Positions 9,630 through 18,503 of a DNA stretch of 64,000 bases are shown here, piece after piece. This stretch comes from Candidatus Phycosocius spiralis. Lineage in GTDB: Bacteria > Pseudomonadota > Alphaproteobacteria > Caulobacterales > Aquidulcibacteraceae. A model generated the notes under the pieces. It was not told the DNA's origin and ran no database searches. It saw only the letters and a program-made list of their open reading frames with translations. The stretch covers positions 1 to 64,000 of the forward strand of contig NZ_BPFZ01000009.1 of assembly GCF_030158815.1 (NCBI RefSeq), written 5' to 3'. Each line of letters opens with the position of its first letter. Within the stretch, counting starts at the first letter, position 1. The position numbers and the translations under genes are program-made.

Positions 9630-10358
9630 ATGGAACGTTCAGCCTATACTGAAATGGCTGCCATTGACGAAAACCATTGGTGGTATCGGGCACGGCGCAG
9701 CATTGTGGCGGACGTCATTCAAAAAAATATCGTAAAGGGTCACCCCTTATCGATTGGTGAGATTGGCTGTGGCACGGGCTCAAACTTGCCGACATTACGC
9801 CACTTTGGTGACCTAATTGCGGTGGAGCCTGACGCGCAAGCACGCGCAATTGCCGCCAATCGCTGTGACACAAAAGTCCTTGCAGGCAGACTTCCAGATG
9901 ACTTGCCACTTGGTCCTAACAGCCTAGATTTGGCCGTCATGCTCGATGTGCTTGAACATATTGAAGATGATGTGGCGGCACTCAAGGCAGTCCTACAAAC
10001 TTTAAAGCCACAGGGTAAATTGTTGTTGACGGTTCCAGCCTTACCCTCGCTCTGGAGCCCCCATGATGAAGAACATCATCATAAAAGGCGTTATACGGCC
10101 TCCAGTCTTAGTCTAGTTCTAGGGCAAGCTGGTCTACGAATTGAGATGAAAAGCTATTTCAATACTTTATTGTTACCCATGATTGCGGGCATTCGGTGGC
10201 TAAAAAACCTAACCGGAAGCAAAAGTGTGGATACGGGTATTCCCGCCCCATGGCTCAATGGCCTTCTAGAAGCGATTTTTGCCTTTGAGCGCTATTTAAT
10301 CGGTACACTGCCAATGCCACTGGGCGTGTCTTTGATTGTGATTGCGCGCGCGGATTAG
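9630..10358 (+). CDS. SAM-dependent class I methyltransferase
   Basis: A 242-residue methyltransferase. Motif I is IGEIGCGTG (residues 42-50), the acidic end of strand 2 is VEPD, and motif IV/post-I reads MLDVLEHIEDD. The N-terminal HWWYRARR segment and the later HHKRRYT are typical of methyltransferases found in glycan and lipid-linked sugar loci. A C-terminal hydrophobic stretch (LPMIAGIRWL and the last 20 residues) suggests membrane association. A clear AAAGGA ribosome site sits 7 nt before the ATG. It stands alone on the + strand between the two polytopic paralogues and shares an interlocked stop with the second. Probable substrate: a polyprenyl-linked sugar or glycan (inference). Confidence 0.88.
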   Translation: MERSAYTEMAAIDENHWWYRARRSIVADVIQKNIVKGHPLSIGEIGCGTGSNLPTLRHFGDLIAVEPDAQARAIAANRCDTKVLAGRLPDDLPLGPNSLDLAVMLDVLEHIEDDVAALKAVLQTLKPQGKLLLTVPALPSLWSPHDEEHHHKRRYTASSLSLVLGQAGLRIEMKSYFNTLLLPMIAGIRWLKNLTGSKSVDTGIPAPWLNGLLEAIFAFERYLIGTLPMPLGVSLIVIARAD

Positions 10359-11905
10359 GGGTAAAACCCGCACAATTTTGGTGCCGGCCGCTTATCTTTC
10401 AAGCGCCAAACCGGAAATGGCCCAGACTGGGCCCCTTGTTGATAAAACTCATCCAGCCATGCCTTCAGTTGAAGGTCTTGCGTCATGAAAGCCATAGCAT
10501 CAAAAAGCTTGCGCTGGGGATTTCGATAAAAGCCCACTTCGCCAATGATGAGATCGGGCGAGCTGCACATGAGATCCGCCACAAATTCGCTGCGAACGCG
10601 CTTAAGCTCTTCTTGACGCATGGCTTCTAGGTGCGGATTTTGGCGCGGCGTTAGCAAAGCGGGCAGCATCCACATTGAATAATGACGTGACCCATAAGGT
10701 CGGCCGGCACGCGCTAAGGGATAAAATGTTCGTTCCGGCGCGGTTGAAAGTATCATAATTCTGTTATCTTTTGGTTGTTGGGCGATGAGGACCTTCAGTG
10801 CAGGTTCAATCCATTGGCCCTCATTTTTGACGGAAGCTAGTGCGGGTTGGACAATGGCAGTCCACACCAGAGGCGCTAATGCCAAAGGTGGTAAGACCCT
10901 TGCTAAACGGCCTGATCGCTGGCTCTCCCCATCGGGACAACACATCAAGCTAAGAACCATGATGGATAAGCCATTGGCCGCGATAAAATGATAGCGCCAC
11001 CCCTTTTGCTGTAGCCATACAATCACACAACAAGTCAAGCTGGCCAGAAGGAGAGCGCTGGCCATGGTGCGTCGCTCCTTCACGCAAACAAACGCTATAA
11101 TAGGGAGTATAATGAAGCTGCATTGGGCTATTAATTTTAGCAGGCGTTCTTGCGGAGTAAAAGCATTCCAAGGACCAAACCCGTAATAACTCAACTGGAC
11201 TAGGTTCAATACACGGGTCAGAAATTCCGGTGCTAGCTTGAAGACCAAGCCAGCATAGAGGCAGGCGCACCCCAGTAAGACCACATTTTCAGGCCGCCAT
11301 GGTCGCCAGATACGCCTTTGATGCCAAAGAAGCCATGCTTCCAACACCACAGGGATCAGGATAAAATAATGCTTTAGGGCAAATCCGTAAGCACAGAAAA
11401 AGCCTGTTAAACATGCAATAGGAAAGCTAATCGGATGCTTTTCTGCCCGTGCAGAGATCAGGGCAACCCAAAGGCCACTGGCTAGAAGCAACGATTGCTC
11501 CCGTTGGCCCAAATCCCCCATACTCATCAGGCATAAGCCAGCAATATAAGCAACTGTGACCCAACGGGCACTGCCCCCATCCAAAGTCTTGCGGGCAAGA
11601 TGTATGAATAAGAAGGAAGCACCCACGATCCCCCAATTATGGAAGATAGCCAACGCCAAAGTGCTCGATAAAGGCGTAATCTGCGCCACAAAGGCGGCTG
11701 GCAGTGCCGCCCAAAACCACAAAGGCGGATTGACTTCTATGATATCACGATAGAGTTTCTGGCCCGCTAAAATCGCTTCCCCAATATGAAGACGCCATAG
11801 AATGTCGGGGCCTGGGGGTAAGACGATAGAAGCGGCAATACCTAGACCAAATATACATAAGCCCACAATAATTGGACCGGCTATACCTTGTGTAACATTA
11901 ATCAT
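10355..11905 (-). CDS. Polytopic membrane protein, GtrC/GT-C-like (paralogue B)
   Basis: About 516 residues, many membrane helices, paralogous to the protein at 7785-9386. Shared blocks: DIIEVNPPLWFWAALP, GDLGQREQSLLLASG, YGFALKHYFILIPV, KGWRYHFIAANG and SRHYSMWMLPALL. The frame is open to 11980, but the ATG at 11905 overlaps the gtrA-like stop by 8 nt (ATGATTAA), a normal coupling layout, so I chose it. It is the third gene of a gtrB-gtrA-X operon. In Gtr systems the third gene codes for the integral-membrane glucosyltransferase that moves the sugar from undecaprenyl phosphate to the acceptor. That role is inferred from position and topology. Confidence 0.7.
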   Translation of the reverse strand: MINVTQGIAGPIIVGLCIFGLGIAASIVLPPGPDILWRLHIGEAILAGQKLYRDIIEVNPPLWFWAALPAAFVAQITPLSSTLALAIFHNWGIVGASFLFIHLARKTLDGGSARWVTVAYIAGLCLMSMGDLGQREQSLLLASGLWVALISARAEKHPISFPIACLTGFFCAYGFALKHYFILIPVVLEAWLLWHQRRIWRPWRPENVVLLGCACLYAGLVFKLAPEFLTRVLNLVQLSYYGFGPWNAFTPQERLLKLIAQCSFIILPIIAFVCVKERRTMASALLLASLTCCVIVWLQQKGWRYHFIAANGLSIMVLSLMCCPDGESQRSGRLARVLPPLALAPLVWTAIVQPALASVKNEGQWIEPALKVLIAQQPKDNRIMILSTAPERTFYPLARAGRPYGSRHYSMWMLPALLTPRQNPHLEAMRQEELKRVRSEFVADLMCSSPDLIIGEVGFYRNPQRKLFDAMAFMTQDLQLKAWLDEFYQQGAQSGPFPVWRLKDKRPAPKLCGFYP

Positions 11906-12323
11906 CTGTGTCTGATTTATTGGCATTTGTTTCACCGGCAAAGACCCAAAAATTGAAGAATAAAAAATTGGTACCAGCAATAATAATCATCACGATGACC
12001 GAAACTAAGACGTCGGGTAGGTTATAGAGTTTTCGATTGGCCTGACTAATCGCTGCAGCGATTAAAAATCCAACGCCCACGGCAATCAAATAGCGCCATA
12101 AAGTGCCGGAATTGTGGAGTCGGTGGCCAAAAGTAAACTTGCCATGCGCGCTGTATTGCACCAGCAAAGCAGCACCATAGGCCAGATTTGAGCTTAAAAA
12201 GCGTACCAAACCAACGTAAACAAATGCGTTATAAACAAGGATATAAACCAAGGACGTCACACCACCAGCGATGACGTAGCGCACAAAAACAATGGCGCGC
12301 TGGTGCCATTCAGCCGCGGTCAT
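11898..12323 (-). CDS. GtrA-like polyprenyl-phosphate-sugar flippase
   Basis: About 141 residues with four predicted membrane helices, GtrA/DPMS-like family. Recognisable features: the RYVIAGGVTSLVYILVYN first helix with the FV-RY entry, the loop NLAYGAALLVQYSAHGKFTFG and the C-terminal helix FLFFNFWVFA. GtrA proteins are thought to flip undecaprenyl-phosphate sugars across the inner membrane. The start at 12323 lies inside the end of the upstream GtrB-like gene (14-nt overlap), and the stop overlaps the downstream gene, so translation is coupled along the operon. An ATG-equivalent three codons earlier (12332) is also open. Confidence 0.88.
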   Translation of the reverse strand: MTAAEWHQRAIVFVRYVIAGGVTSLVYILVYNAFVYVGLVRFLSSNLAYGAALLVQYSAHGKFTFGHRLHNSGTLWRYLIAVGVGFLIAAAISQANRKLYNLPDVLVSVIVMIIIAGTNFLFFNFWVFAGETNANKSDTDD

Positions 12324-13314
12324 GAAAACCAAAATGGCGCTTGATCAGATAAAGCGGGCGCTCTTTGGAGGCCATATAAATGCGCCCGACATATTCGCCA
12401 ATCATACCCAAAACCATTAATTGTACACCGCCCATAAACATGACGGCAATGAATAACATGGTCCACCCACTGACCCATCGATCGGTAAAGAGGCGGTTAA
12501 TCAATGCATAAAAGATGCCAAAATTGGCCAGCACTAAAATCAGGAGACCTAACAGAATAACAACGCGCAAGGGCACTAGAGAAAAAGACAACATACCGTC
12601 AAGTGCAAACAAAATCATTTTCCGTAGCGGATATTTGCTTTCCCCCGCTGCGCGGGCTTCACGACGATACGGGAGCCCAATTTGACGAAAACCTACCCAA
12701 CTGACCATGCCACGTAAAAACCGATCCCGTTCCGGCATGGATTTGATGGCATCCACAACTTGGCGGTCCATCAAGCGAAAGTCACCGACATCAAGGGGAA
12801 TATCCACATCAGAAAGCCGGTTCAGACCCCGATAAAAAGCCTGTGCTGTAGCGAGTTTAAATGCGCTTTCGCCATCACGGTCTGTACGCTGACCATACAC
12901 AACATCATACCCACTTCGCCACAATGTAACCATATCTGCAATCAATTCGGGGGGGTCTTGTAAATCCGCGTCAATGAGGACGACACAATCTCCATTTGCC
13001 AAATCTATCCCCGCCGACACAGCCGGCTGATGGCCGAAATTACGCGACAGCATCACCACTTTGACCGCAGGATCAGCTTGGCTTAGGTCAATCAATTTTG
13101 AGGCCGTGGAATCCTTACTGCCATCATCCACATATATGATTTCATATGCCGCCAGATCATGTTGAGCCATGCCTTTAAGAACTTGGCTAAGTCGAGCATG
13201 GGAAATATTAATCACTGCTTCTTCGTTAAAGCACGGCACCACCACGCTAAGCCTGATTTTAGCGTTCCGGCGTGGTTCAAGGATTTGGGTGGTTTGAGTA
13301 TCTGTGTGCAACAT
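12310..13314 (-). CDS. GtrB-like family 2 glycosyltransferase (polyprenyl-phosphate sugar synthase)
   Basis: About 334 residues. The cytoplasmic GT2 domain starts with LSVVVPCFNEEAVI, holds VDDGSKDST and the metal motif DADLQDPP, and is followed by two C-terminal membrane helices (VVILLGLLILVLANFGIFY and the MFIAVMFMGGVQLMVLG region). This is the DPM1/GtrB/ArnC layout: it transfers a nucleotide-activated sugar to undecaprenyl phosphate. The sugar is not predictable. The frame is open to 13362, but the ATG at 13314 removes a poorly conserved Cys-rich leader. It is the first gene of the operon with the GtrA- and GtrC-like genes. Confidence 0.92.
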   Translation of the reverse strand: MLHTDTQTTQILEPRRNAKIRLSVVVPCFNEEAVINISHARLSQVLKGMAQHDLAAYEIIYVDDGSKDSTASKLIDLSQADPAVKVVMLSRNFGHQPAVSAGIDLANGDCVVLIDADLQDPPELIADMVTLWRSGYDVVYGQRTDRDGESAFKLATAQAFYRGLNRLSDVDIPLDVGDFRLMDRQVVDAIKSMPERDRFLRGMVSWVGFRQIGLPYRREARAAGESKYPLRKMILFALDGMLSFSLVPLRVVILLGLLILVLANFGIFYALINRLFTDRWVSGWTMLFIAVMFMGGVQLMVLGMIGEYVGRIYMASKERPLYLIKRHFGFHDRG

Positions 13315-13458
13315 CAAATTTGTCTTAGCCTGTCGTGCCTCTAAGCACAAACAAGTATGCACCCACTAAGAAAGTTGGCGTCTATCAAGCGCGACTGACA
13401 AGTCACAATAGTATATCTAATCGTTGTGAAATTATACGTATGTTATTAGAGATACTTA

Positions 13459-14379
13459 ATGAACAATGCTTACCCTCCCCTCAATGCCCTGCGCGCTTTT
13501 GAGGCAGCAGCGCGCAGACTCTCATTCACGAAAGCTGCCGAAGATCTTGATGTAACACCAGGGGCCATCAGCCAGCAGGTCAAGATTTTAGAAGATTTTG
13601 TCGGCCAGCCCCTTTTTCGCCGTCTGGGCCGCGCGGTTGAATTAACTGACGCTGCGCGCGTTTCCATGCCTTTACTGCGCGAGGCGTTTGAGCGGATCGA
13701 CGATGCTGTGCGCCAAATGCGTTTACCATTACGGCGAGAGAGGGTATCGGTATCCGCTGCCCCTTCCTTTGCATCCAAGTGGCTGGTGCCGCGCATTGAT
13801 CGGTTTCAAGCAGCTAATCCAGACGTTCAAGTCTGGGTAGCCGCGGATATGAACCTTGTTGACTTTGCCTATGCCGATGTCGATTTAGCCGTCCGTTATG
13901 GCCCTGGATATTATGAAGGTGTGACCTCTGAAATGCTGATGGGGGAAGAAGTGCTGCCGGTTTGTAGCCCGGCACTTTTAGAAGGCGGACGACCCCTTAA
14001 ATCCCCGCAAGACCTTGTTGGCCACACCTTGCTGCATGATGTGAGCCCAGATAATGATCCTTCTTGCCCCGATTGGTCAATGTGGCTGGCCGCGCGCGGC
14101 ATTGCGCGCGCCGATGGCAATCAAGGTTTGCGGTTTAACCAATCTGCTATGGTCATTGATGCTGCAGCTTCCGGGCGTGGGATCGCTTTGGCCAAGCGTG
14201 CGATTGCGGCTGCCGACCTTCAATCCGGGCGTCTGGTCGCCCCATTTGCCGGTGAAGGAGATAAGGTTGGCTTTGCTTATTGGCTTGTTCGCCCCAAGGG
14301 GCGTACCATGACCCCTGCGTTGAAGTCTTTTTTGGACTGGATCAAATCGGAAGCCACTGGAGACGATTGGGTCATCTAG
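13459..14379 (+). CDS. LysR-family transcriptional regulator, GcvA-like
   Basis: A 306-residue regulator. The N-terminal winged helix-turn-helix reads NALRAFEAAARRLSFTKAA then VTPGAISQQVKILE, as in GcvA/AmpR-type LysR proteins. The effector domain follows (VSAAPSFASKWLVPRI, DLAVRYGPGYYEG). It is divergent from the glycan operon, with about 145 nt between, so it may act on its own promoter or on that operon, though GcvA-type regulators often act elsewhere. A small GAGGC/GCCTC hairpin follows the stop (14385-14397). Ligand unknown. Confidence 0.93.
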   Translation: MNNAYPPLNALRAFEAAARRLSFTKAAEDLDVTPGAISQQVKILEDFVGQPLFRRLGRAVELTDAARVSMPLLREAFERIDDAVRQMRLPLRRERVSVSAAPSFASKWLVPRIDRFQAANPDVQVWVAADMNLVDFAYADVDLAVRYGPGYYEGVTSEMLMGEEVLPVCSPALLEGGRPLKSPQDLVGHTLLHDVSPDNDPSCPDWSMWLAARGIARADGNQGLRFNQSAMVIDAAASGRGIALAKRAIAAADLQSGRLVAPFAGEGDKVGFAYWLVRPKGRTMTPALKSFLDWIKSEATGDDWVI

Positions 14380-14425
14380 TGATTGAGGCTTTGCCTCGGA
14401 TGTCGGTCTAGTCTATCTGGCCGCC

Positions 14426-14770
14426 ATGACAGATCTTGCATCCTCACCCCGCCATAGTGCACAAACCTGCCAGACTATGGCCGATGTCCGCTTTGAAATT
14501 GACCGCATAGACCGTCAACTGGTGGCCCTTTTGGCTGAACGCCAAAGCTTCATGGACGCTGCTGCCCGCATCAAGGGCAATCGAAACTTGATCCGTGACG
14601 AAGCGCGCATAGCTGACGTGATTGCCAAGGTTGAAATCAGTGCTCAGGCTGCGGGCCTGTCCATGGCGATTGCAGAACCGGTTTGGCGCACCTTAATGGA
14701 TCGGTGCATCGCTTATGAGTTCAGAGCCTTTGATAAAAACCAAGTTCCAGCGGATCCAACAGGAAACTAA
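14426..14770 (+). CDS. Chorismate mutase (AroQ type)
   Basis: A 114-residue all-helical chorismate mutase, expected to turn chorismate into prephenate in phenylalanine/tyrosine synthesis. AroQ features: RFEIDRIDRQLVALLAERQ (first Arg and the ID-ID helix), then the second active-site region RIKGNRNLIRDEARIADVI. The stand-alone monofunctional form lacks a fused prephenate dehydratase. No signal peptide is present, so it is cytosolic and not the secreted *AroQ subtype. An N-terminal extension of about 20 residues precedes the domain. It may also belong to the isochorismate pyruvate-lyase side of the family; the sequence alone does not separate them. Confidence 0.88.
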   Translation: MTDLASSPRHSAQTCQTMADVRFEIDRIDRQLVALLAERQSFMDAAARIKGNRNLIRDEARIADVIAKVEISAQAAGLSMAIAEPVWRTLMDRCIAYEFRAFDKNQVPADPTGN

Positions 14771-14796
14771 ACTGGCTTACGCGCAGTTTGCTTACT

Positions 14797-15177
14797 TTAA
14801 GACGCCAGAGCGATTTGGTGCTCAATCACGGCAATGGCCCCCATTACCTCCTGCATCTGAATGGTCATGGCTTCATAAAAGGCGCGCTTTTGATCGCGGC
14901 TTAATGGAGCATCGCGACTTGCGGCCTCCGCCTGCGCGCACACCTCCCCCAAAGCCCATGCGCCAATACCGCGCGCTGCACCTTTGAGCGAATGGGCGGT
15001 ATCACTCCAATCCTCCTGCGCCACATCTGGTTGAAGTGATTGACTCCATAATGCCATTTGCTGGCGGAAAAGCCCCAGAACTTCAAGAGTAAGTGCCTGG
15101 TCGCCACCAGTCATGCGATCGAGATGCGCACGATCAATGACAGGCCCATGTTCATACTTGTGCGGGTTCATACTCAT
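14797..15177 (-). CDS. Histidine phosphotransfer (Hpt) domain protein
   Basis: A 126-residue stand-alone Hpt protein. The phospho-accepting histidine is His62 in AHSLKGAARGIG, in the standard four-helix-bundle context. It would relay phosphate between a hybrid kinase and a response regulator. No membrane segment or second domain. No kinase gene sits next to it; the closest two-component gene in the window is the response regulator at 55.4 kb, and no link is shown. The start at 15177 could be two codons later (MNPHK). Confidence 0.88.
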   Translation of the reverse strand: MSMNPHKYEHGPVIDRAHLDRMTGGDQALTLEVLGLFRQQMALWSQSLQPDVAQEDWSDTAHSLKGAARGIGAWALGEVCAQAEAASRDAPLSRDQKRAFYEAMTIQMQEVMGAIAVIEHQIALAS

Positions 15178-15321
15178 GGGTTCTTGTTACCAGATCGAAA
15201 TGAAAGGCGCATCTACAAACTAAGCAATCATAACAAATCAAAGATGAAGGCATTGTTCATCCCTGTTTCAGCTAAGCTTTGGCAAAATCGCCTTTGGGGC
15301 AACGAGCAAGGAAGTTCTGAC

Positions 15322-15843
15322 ATGCGACTTTTTTTTCCCGCAATGGTGCTTGGCACCCTCATCACCTGCACGACATCGGCTTTTGCGCAAACGGTGATCT
15401 ATAAGACTTCACCACCCACGCCTCACTATGTAGGCGGTCGTGGGGATAGTTATTTTGGGCCACATGGTTATTGGCGGACATGGGATCAAAGTTGGGGTGA
15501 TCCGGTCCGATATGCCCACCAATGGGGCTTTGATGAATATCATCCAAGGCGTGGATGGCGCCGCGAGCGCGACTGGTATGCCCACCCATCTGATTGGCGC
15601 GGTTGGGGTGGCTGGAACTGGTCATTTGAACTGCGCGGCGGCAGGGACCGCTGGGACGGGTATGACCGTCGCCATTACCGCCGCGACCGTGATGGCCCCC
15701 GCTATATCGCCTGCTATCGCCAATTTGGTCACGACTGGGTGCGTGGCCGCATGGCGCAAGTCAGCTTTAAGGTCTGCACCGACCGGCATGGAAGCAGCTA
15801 TGAACAACCTGGCACACGACGGTTTGAAGCCTGGCTGTGGTAG
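15322..15843 (+). CDS. Secreted Arg/Trp/Gly-rich protein of unknown function
   Basis: A 173-residue protein with a clear signal peptide (MRLFFPAMVLGTLITC, cleavage after SAFAQ). The mature part is rich in Arg, Trp, Tyr, Gly and Asp (for example RGWGGWNWSFELRGG, GYDRRHYRRDRDG) and ends with two Cys (IACYRQ, KVCTDR) that could pair. The frame is open from 15058, but the upstream part overlaps the Hpt gene on the other strand and lacks protein character, and the ATG at 15322 has an AAGGAAG ribosome site. It may be a cell-envelope or nucleic-acid/polyanion-binding protein; no function can be assigned. Confidence 0.7.
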   Translation: MRLFFPAMVLGTLITCTTSAFAQTVIYKTSPPTPHYVGGRGDSYFGPHGYWRTWDQSWGDPVRYAHQWGFDEYHPRRGWRRERDWYAHPSDWRGWGGWNWSFELRGGRDRWDGYDRRHYRRDRDGPRYIACYRQFGHDWVRGRMAQVSFKVCTDRHGSSYEQPGTRRFEAWLW

Positions 15844-16009
15844 TTAGGCAAGGCGACGGCGGACACAGGGTGGCGCTCATGCAGACAATAATGTTAAAGG
15901 ACTTGAACCCTGCCCACTTTTAGGCCATACGCCCCAGCCTTGCTTATGCCGTAAGGATCGCGAGTTTGACTTTCACCCGTCACACCCGCCCGAAATGGCA
16001 AAGCCGGTC

Positions 16010-16085
<76 letters not shown>

Positions 16086-16311
16086 AGTTTTTGCGGGCAT
16101 GGGCGGTATCATAGTTTAGGTCGCTCGGAGCCTACCGCTTAACCTGCCCACCCCTTTTTGCTCCAAGCGCATGCAGCGCGGCGCAATAATTCCCAATCGG
16201 CCCAAGTTTGTTGGCTATCGCATTCAGCCTTAGATTGACAGAATATCTAGCTTCCTAAATATTGTCGCGCGTTAATCTCAATTGGATTTCGTTGATTGAA
16301 GGGCCACAATA

Positions 16312-18231
16312 ATGCGACTGAAAGTAAAGCCTTCGATGATTGCGGCCATTGGCGCCTTGTTAAGCTTAAGCGGAACGGCATTCGCTCAGCAGACCGAAAT
16401 TGTTACCGAGAATAGAACGCTAGAACTTGTTGCTTCTTCCGATCAAGGCATCGCGGCCTATAAAGCAGGCGATTACAAACGGGCCTTAAGTATTTTTGAG
16501 CCGTTGGGCCAAGCCGGAGATGCTCGGGCTCAAAATATGCTTGGTATGATGTACCGTTTTGGGAGAGGAGTAGAGCGCGATGGCGCAACCGCCGTCGACT
16601 GGTTTCAAAAAGCTGCGGAGCAAGGTTACGCCGAGGCACAATATCAGCTTGGATTTATGTATTCCAAGGCTCGTGGTGTGAAGCGAAGCGACGTTGAAGG
16701 TGCCGCTTGGTTCCTCAAGGCCGCTAACCAAGGGCATATTGATGCTCAGGTGGAGCTAGCCCTCCTGTATCAAAATGGACGCGGTGTCCCTCTTGACATT
16801 GCCGTGGCACTTTTTTGGTATCAAAAAGCTGCAGCACAAGGGCATTTGCTGGCACACCGCCAAATCGCAAGAATTTATCTTGAAGGCTTTGGCGTTCCAA
16901 AGGACGACGCATTGTATGCAAATTGGTTGGAAAAGGCGGCTGCGCTGGGGGATCCAGACGCTCAAACGTACCTCGCATGGAGCTATTTAGATGGTGTTGG
17001 AGGGAGGAAAGACTTTAGCAGTGTGGAAAGCTGGCTGCGAAAAGCAGCTGGAAAAAACTATCCCCCAGCGCAACAAGCTTTGGGATATATGTACCGATAT
17101 GGCAAAGGGGTCCAAAAGGACTTTTTAACCGCCGCAAGCTGGTACACAAAAGCTGCTGACCAAGGCTTTGCCCCTGCTCAACATGGCCTTGGTGAACTTT
17201 ACGAGAAGGGCGAAGGGGTTCCGCTCGACGATGTTGTGGCACTGAACTGGATTCGGAAAGCGGCAGATCAAGGGGATAGAGCGGCGAAGGCAAACCTAAG
17301 AAAACGGAGTGCCGTGGTTTCTGGTTCGAGGGGCGCCTTATCCATAAGCCGAAAGCGTTTCTGGGCTGAAGCAGGAGAAGCGAAAGCGCAATATGATCTT
17401 GGGTATTTGTACTTTGACGGAGATGGTCTGCCTCAGGACTTTATGGCGGCCGCATCTTGGTTTCGAAAGGCCGCTGAACAAGGGCACAAAGGCGCTCAGC
17501 TCAACCTCGGCAATATGTACCGATTGGGGCTTGGGTTGCCAAAAGATTACGCCAGTGCGGCCAGTTGGTACCTAAAGGCTGCCGAACGCGGGGATGCTGA
17601 CGCTCAAAACAATCTCGGCAGCCTTTATTCCATTGAAGACAGCTCCATTCAGGATTATTCAACCGCTTTAAGTTGGTTCGAAAAAGCAGCCAAAAAAGGC
17701 CATTGGGCAGCAAATATCAATATTGGGCTAATGTATTCAAAAGGTCAAGGTGTACCAAAAGATGATTCAATTGCTTTTAGTTGGTACCTAAAGGCTGCCG
17801 AACGCTGGTCTTGGACTGCCCAAATAATTGTTGCAAATAGCTATGCATCTGGAAAAGGTGTGAAACAAGACTTTGCGACTGCGTTCAAGTGGTATGAAAG
17901 AGCAGCAAAACAAGACGTCGACTCCCAGTTTTTACTGGGACAGTGGTACGAAATAGGCCGCGGGAAAGAAAAGAGTGAAATAAATGCCTTTACATTCTAC
18001 AAATTGGCCGCAGAAAAAGGCCACCCTGGTGCACAACTTGCGATTGGATCTATGTTATCTGACGGTCGAGGCATGACGCAAGACTTCATTGAAGCTTATA
18101 AATGGATTGAGATCAGTGGCAATTGTATGTGTGCCGAGAGTAAGCAAGCTAAAGATCAGCTCGCAGCGGAAATGACCGTCGCCCAAATAGCGGAAGCCCA
18201 AAGACTAGCACGCGAATGGCAGAATAAATGA
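16312..18231 (+). CDS. Secreted Sel1-like repeat protein
   Basis: A 639-residue exported protein. A signal peptide (cleavage after GTAFAQQ) is followed by about 14 Sel1-like repeats of 36 residues, each with the pattern A-AQ-LG-MY--G-GV--D---A--W--KAA-QG. One repeat near residue 330 is degenerate (SAVVSGSRGALS). It ends in a coiled region. Sel1 repeats form alpha/alpha superhelical scaffolds for protein contacts, in Proteobacteria often periplasmic and linked to envelope stress, exopolysaccharide or secretion. Partners cannot be named. The repeat DNA is diverged, so it is not an artefact of a recent tandem duplication. It is monocistronic as far as can be seen. Confidence 0.88.
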   Translation: MRLKVKPSMIAAIGALLSLSGTAFAQQTEIVTENRTLELVASSDQGIAAYKAGDYKRALSIFEPLGQAGDARAQNMLGMMYRFGRGVERDGATAVDWFQKAAEQGYAEAQYQLGFMYSKARGVKRSDVEGAAWFLKAANQGHIDAQVELALLYQNGRGVPLDIAVALFWYQKAAAQGHLLAHRQIARIYLEGFGVPKDDALYANWLEKAAALGDPDAQTYLAWSYLDGVGGRKDFSSVESWLRKAAGKNYPPAQQALGYMYRYGKGVQKDFLTAASWYTKAADQGFAPAQHGLGELYEKGEGVPLDDVVALNWIRKAADQGDRAAKANLRKRSAVVSGSRGALSISRKRFWAEAGEAKAQYDLGYLYFDGDGLPQDFMAAASWFRKAAEQGHKGAQLNLGNMYRLGLGLPKDYASAASWYLKAAERGDADAQNNLGSLYSIEDSSIQDYSTALSWFEKAAKKGHWAANINIGLMYSKGQGVPKDDSIAFSWYLKAAERWSWTAQIIVANSYASGKGVKQDFATAFKWYERAAKQDVDSQFLLGQWYEIGRGKEKSEINAFTFYKLAAEKGHPGAQLAIGSMLSDGRGMTQDFIEAYKWIEISGNCMCAESKQAKDQLAAEMTVAQIAEAQRLAREWQNK

Positions 18232-18503
18232 GGGCAGTAAGGACGGCAGACAGTCGCTTTCCAAGAGAATGGTTTTATTCAGAGATAAAATTCTCGGCAT
18301 ATCGTCTATACAACCACAGTAATCGACCAGCATCCACGCCATGGCGGAATTGCCCTTCCACTGAAGCTATCACACCCCACCCACCCCCAATGTAAATCAA
18401 TTTGCTTGGCCACGCTTGGTGAGGCATGTTGGGGCGATGTAGGGGCCGGATGGCACCAAGCGTTGACGAAGTTCTGAAGTTGCTGCGGGTTGGGCACGAA
18501 ACA

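Noticed and set aside
15058-15321. N-terminal extension of the secreted Trp/Arg-rich protein
   Set aside because: It overlaps the Hpt gene and hides a clear signal peptide that begins at 15322.
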